From Clostridiales bacterium 1_7_47FAA (GTDB lineage Bacteria; Bacillota; Clostridia; Lachnospirales; Lachnospiraceae), in the NCBI GenBank assembly GCA_000155435.1, contig DS990261.1, positions 859,987 through 923,986 of the forward strand: a DNA stretch of 64,000 nucleotides, written 5' to 3'. This document shows positions 60,503 through 64,000 of the stretch, piece by piece. Both the position numbers and the translations under genes were made by a program. How positions within the stretch are numbered: position 1 is the stretch's first letter; each line of letters opens with the position of its first letter. The notes below the pieces were generated by a model, which saw only the letters and a list, made by a program, of their open reading frames with translations, was not told the DNA's origin and made no database searches.

Positions 60503-60555
60503 TGCCGCCTGGATATGGATGATTGGATACGGTTGAAAATGACGGAGGAACAAAA

Positions 60556-61251
60556 ATGTTAGAGGAACTGAAACAGATTGTATATGAGGCGAACATGGAA
60601 TTGCCTAAGAGAGGGCTGATTACCTATACCTGGGGCAATGTCAGCGGCATTGACCGGGAAAAAGGCCTTTTTGTCATTAAGCCCAGCGGTGTGGATTATG
60701 ATAAGCTGAAGGCATCGGATATGGTGGTAATGGATTTGGACGGCAATAAGGTGGAGGGGGATATGAACCCGTCCTCCGACACGCCGACCCATGTGGAGCT
60801 GTACAAGGCATTTAAGGAAATCGGGGGCATCGTGCACACCCATTCCCCTCATGCGGCTGCCTGGGCCCAGGCCGGAAGGGCGCTTCCCTGTTATGGCACC
60901 ACCCATGCGGACTATTTTTATGGGGAAATCCCGTGCGCAAGGAACCTGACCGCCCAGGAGATTGAGGAAGGGTATGAGATGAATACGGGCAAGGTAATCA
61001 TCGAGACCTTTGAGGGTAAGAATCCGGTGTATATCCCGGCCGTGCTGTGCAAGAACCATGGGCCGTTTACCTGGGGCAGGGATGCGGCTGAGGCAGTGCA
61101 TAACGCGGTGGTCCTGGAGGAAGTGGCTAAGATGAACTTCATGACGGAGATGCTGAACCGCCAGGTGGAACCGGCGCCCCAGTGGCTGCAGGATAAGCAT
61201 TTCATGCGTAAGCATGGACCGAATGCTTATTATGGACAGGGACATAAGTAG
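60556..61251 (+). CDS. araD: L-ribulose-5-phosphate 4-epimerase
   Basis: 231 residues, the exact length of E. coli AraD, from ATG 60556 behind GGAGGAAC; the upstream in-frame start at 60523 has no ribosome site. [20 protein letters not shown] binds the phosphate; [14 protein letters not shown] carries the zinc His pair and KNHGPFTWG the third His. It turns L-ribulose 5-phosphate into D-xylulose 5-phosphate, completing the ara pathway. Confidence 0.95.
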   Translation: MLEELKQIVYEANMELPKRGLITYTWGNVSGIDREKGLFVIKPSGVDYDKLKASDMVVMDLDGNKVEGDMNPSSDTPTHVELYKAFKEIGGIVHTHSPHAAAWAQAGRALPCYGTTHADYFYGEIPCARNLTAQEIEEGYEMNTGKVIIETFEGKNPVYIPAVLCKNHGPFTWGRDAAEAVHNAVVLEEVAKMNFMTEMLNRQVEPAPQWLQDKHFMRKHGPNAYYGQGHK

Positions 61252-61252
61252 G

Positions 61253-61280
61253 GAATGGATTTTCAAACACGCCCGGGATT
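61253..61280 (+). repeat. intergenic motif copy 3
   Basis: AATGGATTTTCAAACACGCC then CGGGATT (61255-61280). It shares 19 of 23 positions with copy 1 by eye and is again followed at once by a strong palindrome (61290-61317). Confidence 0.45.
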
Positions 61281-61289
61281 GTTGAGTGG

Positions 61290-61317
61290 CGCATCGCGGT
61301 GTGTACGCCGCGATGCG
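61290..61317 (+). other. palindrome downstream of araD
   Basis: CGCATCGCGG (61290-61299), loop TGTGTACG, CCGCGATGCG (61308-61317): perfect 10-bp stem. No T-run follows. Possible rho-independent-like 3' end or repeat element. Confidence 0.65.
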
Positions 61318-61397
61318 GATTTGGAAGTGCGGAATCGGAAGTGCGGATTAGATGATGCTGATATAGTGTGCACATGAGAAGAAGCGGATTGGATAAT

Positions 61398-61781
61398 ATG
61401 TATATGGAAAATGCAGGCAAGGCAAACATGGATTTTTACCGCCGGGTAGGAATCGTGCTGAGGGCTGTCCCTAAGGGACGTGTGGTATCCTATGGGCAGG
61501 TTGCCCTTCTCTGTGGCAGGCCAAAGAATTCACGTCAGGTTGGGTATGCCCTGAGGAATGACCTCTCCGGACCGGTTCCTGCCCACCGGGTGGTTAACGG
61601 GCAGGGGTATCTGAGCGGTGCGGCCAGCTTTGATTATCCGGGACTGCAAAGACGCCTTCTGGAGGAAGAGGGCGTGAAGGTGTCCGGGGATAACAGGGTG
61701 GATTTAAAGGAGTTTGGCTGGAAGAATACCATGATGGAAGCAGAAATGCTTCTGAGGCAATTTGAAAGGGAGAAAATCTGA
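61398..61781 (+). CDS. alkyltransferase-like protein without reactive Cys
   Basis: MGMT-fold DNA-binding domain: FYRRVGIVLRAVPKGRVVSY, YGQVALLCGRPKNSRQVGYA (helix-turn-helix with Arg finger) and PVPAHRVVNGQGYLSG. The catalytic motif PCHRV of O6-alkylguanine transferases is PAHRV here, so it cannot accept an alkyl group and belongs with ATL proteins, which bind O6-alkylguanine and hand it to nucleotide excision repair. The start is uncertain: ATG 61428 (MDFYRR) is equally possible, and no strong ribosome site is visible for either. Confidence 0.85.
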   Translation: MYMENAGKANMDFYRRVGIVLRAVPKGRVVSYGQVALLCGRPKNSRQVGYALRNDLSGPVPAHRVVNGQGYLSGAASFDYPGLQRRLLEEEGVKVSGDNRVDLKEFGWKNTMMEAEMLLRQFEREKI

Positions 61782-61885
61782 GACTAGAGTAGCGGTTATC
61801 CGTCACTCTGGTCTCAATCTGCATACTTCATTATATAGAGTTAAATTGGTCCGGCGGCTCCGGTCCGGCGCCGCAGATGGGATGT

Positions 61886-62521
61886 TTATTGTATGACGGC
61901 ATTGGAAAGGATGTAAAATTCTTCCTGGCCCGCCTGGTACTTTTTCTCCATCCCTTCAAATCCCTGGTCAAAGCGCTGGGCTTCTTCTTCATCGATTTTC
62001 ATGGCAGGGCTGTCGCGGTAGAACCATTTCCTGCCGTCCAAAGCATTTGGCTTAAGTTCCTTTGCCATCATCGCTGCGGGATAAGTTCCGTTCTCAGCGC
62101 AGATGTTATACTTTTTACAGCTTTTAAAGCCACGTCCGACGTAATTACCGGGATTCCCGAATATTACAATCACATCGTAGCCGAGTTCAACGGCCTTTTT
62201 AAAGGAATGTTCCATTAATGATTTCCCATATCCCATCCTCTGGTATTCGGGCAGTATGGATACCGGGCCGAAGGTCAGGATTTCTTTTTCTTCTCCGGCC
62301 TCATCGGTCAGCCAGGATTTTGTATACATGATATTCCCTACGATTTGATGGTTGTCTTCGATTACAAAATCCAGTTCCGGGAGAAAGTCCTCGTGGGAAC
62401 GCATGACATGCACAAGATAGTGCTCGGCGCACCCTGGGATGTATATGTTATAAAAAGCCTTTCTTGTGAGTTCCTCCACAGTCCTGTAGTCTGCTGCTTC
62501 TTCATTTCTGATTTTAATCAT
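61886..62521 (-). CDS. GNAT family N-acetyltransferase
   Basis: 211 residues from ATG at 62521 (MIKIRNEEAADYRTVEELTR), with GGAGG at 62530-62534. GPVSILPEYQRMGYGKSLME carries the acetyl-CoA loop (QRMGYG), preceded by VIEDNHQIVGNIMY. The C-terminal part (FKSCKKYNICAENG) is typical of the subfamily that acts on small molecules, substrate unknown. The longer frame starting at 62572 is not used because its extra codons cover the promoter. Confidence 0.9.
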   Translation of the reverse strand: MIKIRNEEAADYRTVEELTRKAFYNIYIPGCAEHYLVHVMRSHEDFLPELDFVIEDNHQIVGNIMYTKSWLTDEAGEEKEILTFGPVSILPEYQRMGYGKSLMEHSFKKAVELGYDVIVIFGNPGNYVGRGFKSCKKYNICAENGTYPAAMMAKELKPNALDGRKWFYRDSPAMKIDEEEAQRFDQGFEGMEKKYQAGQEEFYILSNAVIQ

Positions 62522-62543
62522 ATAAAAACCTCCTACTGGTTTT

Positions 62544-62572
62544 ATTATAGTATAATGAGTTTGGCATGGCAA
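62544..62572 (-). promoter_or_regulatory. promoter of the GNAT gene
   Basis: On the minus strand TTGCCA (62567-62572), 17-bp spacer, TATAAT (62544-62549), 23 bp before the start codon. The remaining gap to 62,788 shows no gene. Confidence 0.82.
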
Positions 62573-62788
62573 TCTTATTTATGGAATCAGTCCTGGACCA
62601 GGCCTGGATAATTATGGTTAGTATTTACGGTTTCGATACAAGGAGGACGCTGGACGTGTTTGCGCCGGGCGGCACTGGGACAGATATGATATAAAGAGAT
62701 TTTGGAAAATAGGTTAGGAATTGTAAAAAGTGCATAAAAAAATAGAAGCAATTTTGAATAATATGTTTATTGTACTAATGTTAATATC

Positions 62789-62808
62789 ATGTTATTATAA
62801 AAACATAA
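62789..62808 (+). promoter_or_regulatory. GntR operator 1
   Basis: ATGTTATTATAAAAACATAA; its first 18 bases form the palindrome ATGTT-W-TTATAA-W-AACAT. It lies 19 bp before the gntR start, over the likely -10 region, so binding would repress the regulator's own gene. Confidence 0.75.
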
Positions 62809-62827
62809 TAAGTTAGGAGTGAAACAG

Positions 62828-63571
62828 ATGGCAACACAATTTATAGATAAAGGCAACAATATCCCCCTGTACCTTCAGCTTCTGTCTATTTTCATGGAAA
62901 ACATCAGGAAGGGAATCTGGGAAGCAGGGGAGAAACTTCCTTCGGAAAAGGAACTTTCCCATACATATGGGGTATCTTTGATTACGGTCAGGAAGACACT
63001 GGAAGAACTGAACAAGCAGAACCTGATTTACAAGATACAGGGAAAGGGCAGCTTTGTATCCTACGGGGAGTCGGAAAAGTATAATCTCCGGTTCAAGGAG
63101 CTGCGGAGTTTTACGGAGGAGATGGAGCAGAGCCGCAGGACCGTAGGGGCGGTAGTCCTCAAAGTGGAAGAGGCGGCCGTGGATTCCCGCAATGCAGGTG
63201 ACTTTGGGATTCCTGAGGGGACCCGTGTGCTTCGGATTGTCCGTCTCAGGACGGTTGACGGTATTCCGACCCATATAAGTACTTCGGAGGTTTTTCCGGG
63301 AATCGGTGAGAAGCTGAAGGATTGTGATTTGACCCAGTCAATTTATGGACACCTTAGGCGTTTGGGGCATCAGCTGAGCCATGGGACAGAGGAGATTGTG
63401 GCGGCCATGCCTACCAGGGAGGAGGCCGGATATCTAAAAATCAGCTGTGATACGCCGGTGCTGGATACCCGGAGTATTGTAGAGGAGAATGGAAGACCGA
63501 TCCTGATTACCCGGTCCCTTATTAATAGTAAACGGATGAAGATAACGGTGGAACTTGCAGGAGAAGAGTAA
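62828..63571 (+). CDS. GntR/HutC-family transcriptional regulator
   Basis: 247 residues from ATG 62828 after TAGGAGTG (GTG 62819 is inside the ribosome site). Winged helix (IPLYLQLLSIFMENIRKGIW, LPSEKELSHTYGVSLITVRK, IQGKGSFVS) followed by a UTRA ligand-binding domain (residues about 90-245; GTRVLRIVRLRTVDGIPTHI). Ligand unknown, often a sugar phosphate or amino sugar. The same palindrome lies before this gene and before the next operon, suggesting it controls both. Confidence 0.92.
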   Translation: MATQFIDKGNNIPLYLQLLSIFMENIRKGIWEAGEKLPSEKELSHTYGVSLITVRKTLEELNKQNLIYKIQGKGSFVSYGESEKYNLRFKELRSFTEEMEQSRRTVGAVVLKVEEAAVDSRNAGDFGIPEGTRVLRIVRLRTVDGIPTHISTSEVFPGIGEKLKDCDLTQSIYGHLRRLGHQLSHGTEEIVAAMPTREEAGYLKISCDTPVLDTRSIVEENGRPILITRSLINSKRMKITVELAGEE

Positions 63572-63577
63572 GGATAG

Positions 63578-63605
63578 AGCTGGGTGCCAGCTTTTCCTTT
63601 TTATC
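63578..63605 (+). terminator. terminator after gntR
   Basis: AGCTGG (63578-63583), loop GTG, CCAGCT (63587-63592), followed by TTTCCTTTTT. Confidence 0.75.
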
Positions 63606-63614
63606 TAACATATT

Positions 63615-63632
63615 ATGTTTTTATAATAACAT
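63615..63632 (+). promoter_or_regulatory. GntR operator 2
   Basis: ATGTTTTTATAATAACAT is the exact reverse complement of the 18-base core of operator 1. It lies 22 bp before the small membrane protein gene and contains a TATAAT-like -10, so repression by overlap is likely. Confidence 0.75.
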
Positions 63633-63654
63633 TATAACGAGAGGGGGGAATAAG

Positions 63655-63819
63655 ATGTCGAAAAAGGGAATAGCGGTTCTGGCGGTCGTATTACTGGTGC
63701 TTGTGATTGCCGGCGCCCTTATGGGTGGGGTGAAGGCCGGAACACCTATGTTCCAGGCAGTGGGAGCGGTGCTTCTGGTTGTTGCGCTGGCCATGTTTTT
63801 TATGAAGAAGAAAGAGTAA
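63655..63819 (+). CDS. small two-helix membrane protein (54 aa)
   Basis: ATG 63655 after GAGAGGGGGGAA. Two hydrophobic helices (IAVLAVVLLVLVIAGALMG and AVGAVLLVVALAMFFM) with a basic end KKKE. First gene of an operon behind GntR operator 2. No family recognised. Confidence 0.75.
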   Translation: MSKKGIAVLAVVLLVLVIAGALMGGVKAGTPMFQAVGAVLLVVALAMFFMKKKE

Positions 63820-63833
63820 AAGGAGAATGAGGT

Positions 63834-64000
63834 ATGGAAAACTATTTGGGAATTTTAAGGGTATTGGGTGCTATATCGTTCGGTCTTGGGGGAATCGCAT
63901 TTTTACTGTCATTCAAATGGAGGCTGGACGGGCTGAAGCTTGTGAAACATCATATCCGCTGGGACGCTTCTGTGATTACCATAATCGCAATATCTGCGGC
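63834..64000 (+). CDS. membrane protein, N-terminal fragment
   Basis: ATG 63834 behind AAAGGAGAATGAGG; the frame is open to the window edge. The 55 visible residues (MENYLGILRVLGAISFGLGG, then IAFLLSFKWRLDG and ASVITIIAISA) show two hydrophobic segments. Probably cotranscribed with the preceding small protein. Truncated by the window, so the family is unknown. Confidence 0.6.
   Translation, partial: MENYLGILRVLGAISFGLGGIAFLLSFKWRLDGLKLVKHHIRWDASVITIIAISA

Noticed and set aside
1-64000. CRISPR arrays
   Set aside because: No regularly spaced identical repeats with unique spacers were seen; the 120-bp tape measure repeats are contiguous and coding.

Overview
The window joins a tailed prophage (about 1-30,186, left end outside the window) to a stretch of host chromosome (about 30,187-64,000). 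The host genes (infC-rpmI-rplT with an ATT start and an attenuator leader, GntR/LacI-type AraR, YesM/YesN two-component system, galactofuranose-type sugar ABC transporter, ClpP-free Gram-positive style intergenics with consensus promoters and AGGAGG ribosome sites) fit a moderately GC-rich gut Clostridia/Lachnospiraceae, probably Enterocloster or a close relative. This assignment is inference from gene content, not from a database search.

Prophage, left to right: small early proteins (1-2,871, one HAD-like hydrolase); a replication/partition block with an HUH rolling-circle Rep, ParA and ParB (3,003-5,678); a Cys-rich protein, a VRR-NUC nuclease and small proteins (5,685-7,383); HNH endonuclease, small and large terminase, portal, ClpP-like head protease and HK97-type capsid (7,469-13,342); head-tail connectors and a siphovirus tail with a 997-residue tape measure carrying 120-bp internal repeats (13,361-22,522); a complete diversity-generating retroelement (DGR): C-type-lectin-like target with variable repeat, GAAA-loop hairpin, Avd, template repeat and reverse transcriptase (22,522-25,461); holin and endolysin (25,532-26,908); an accessory block of small genes behind two near-identical promoters (27,025-28,990) that includes a gene broken at a run of ten G; and an IS30-family transposase (29,073-30,119) touching the chromosome junction. 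All phage genes run on the plus strand. No tyrosine or serine integrase is visible.

Host, left to right: infC promoter, L20-type attenuator leader and infC-rpmI-rplT; a secreted cell-wall-binding-repeat protein; an EmrE-type efflux protein; a four-gene ABC exporter operon; a promoter/terminator-bounded noncoding transcript candidate; a methyltransferase; two divergent tRNA-Leu genes (CAG and AAG); an Hpt protein with a 1,254-residue REC/HD-GYP/PAS/GGDEF protein; an HSL-type hydrolase; a YesN/YesM pair followed by a YtfQ-YtfR-YtfT-YjfF-like sugar transporter; a long cloverleaf-like palindrome; DegV; the arabinose operon araR-orf-araA-kinase-araD with two AraR boxes; an alkyltransferase-like protein lacking the reactive Cys; a GNAT acetyltransferase; and a GntR regulator that shares an 18-bp palindrome with the membrane-protein operon running off the right edge.

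Working together: the phage can probably replicate or segregate as a plasmid (Rep, ParAB), diversify its tail receptor-binding protein (DGR) and may use a DDE transposase instead of an integrase. On the host side the two-component system, sugar ABC importer and ara operon look like a pentose acquisition region.
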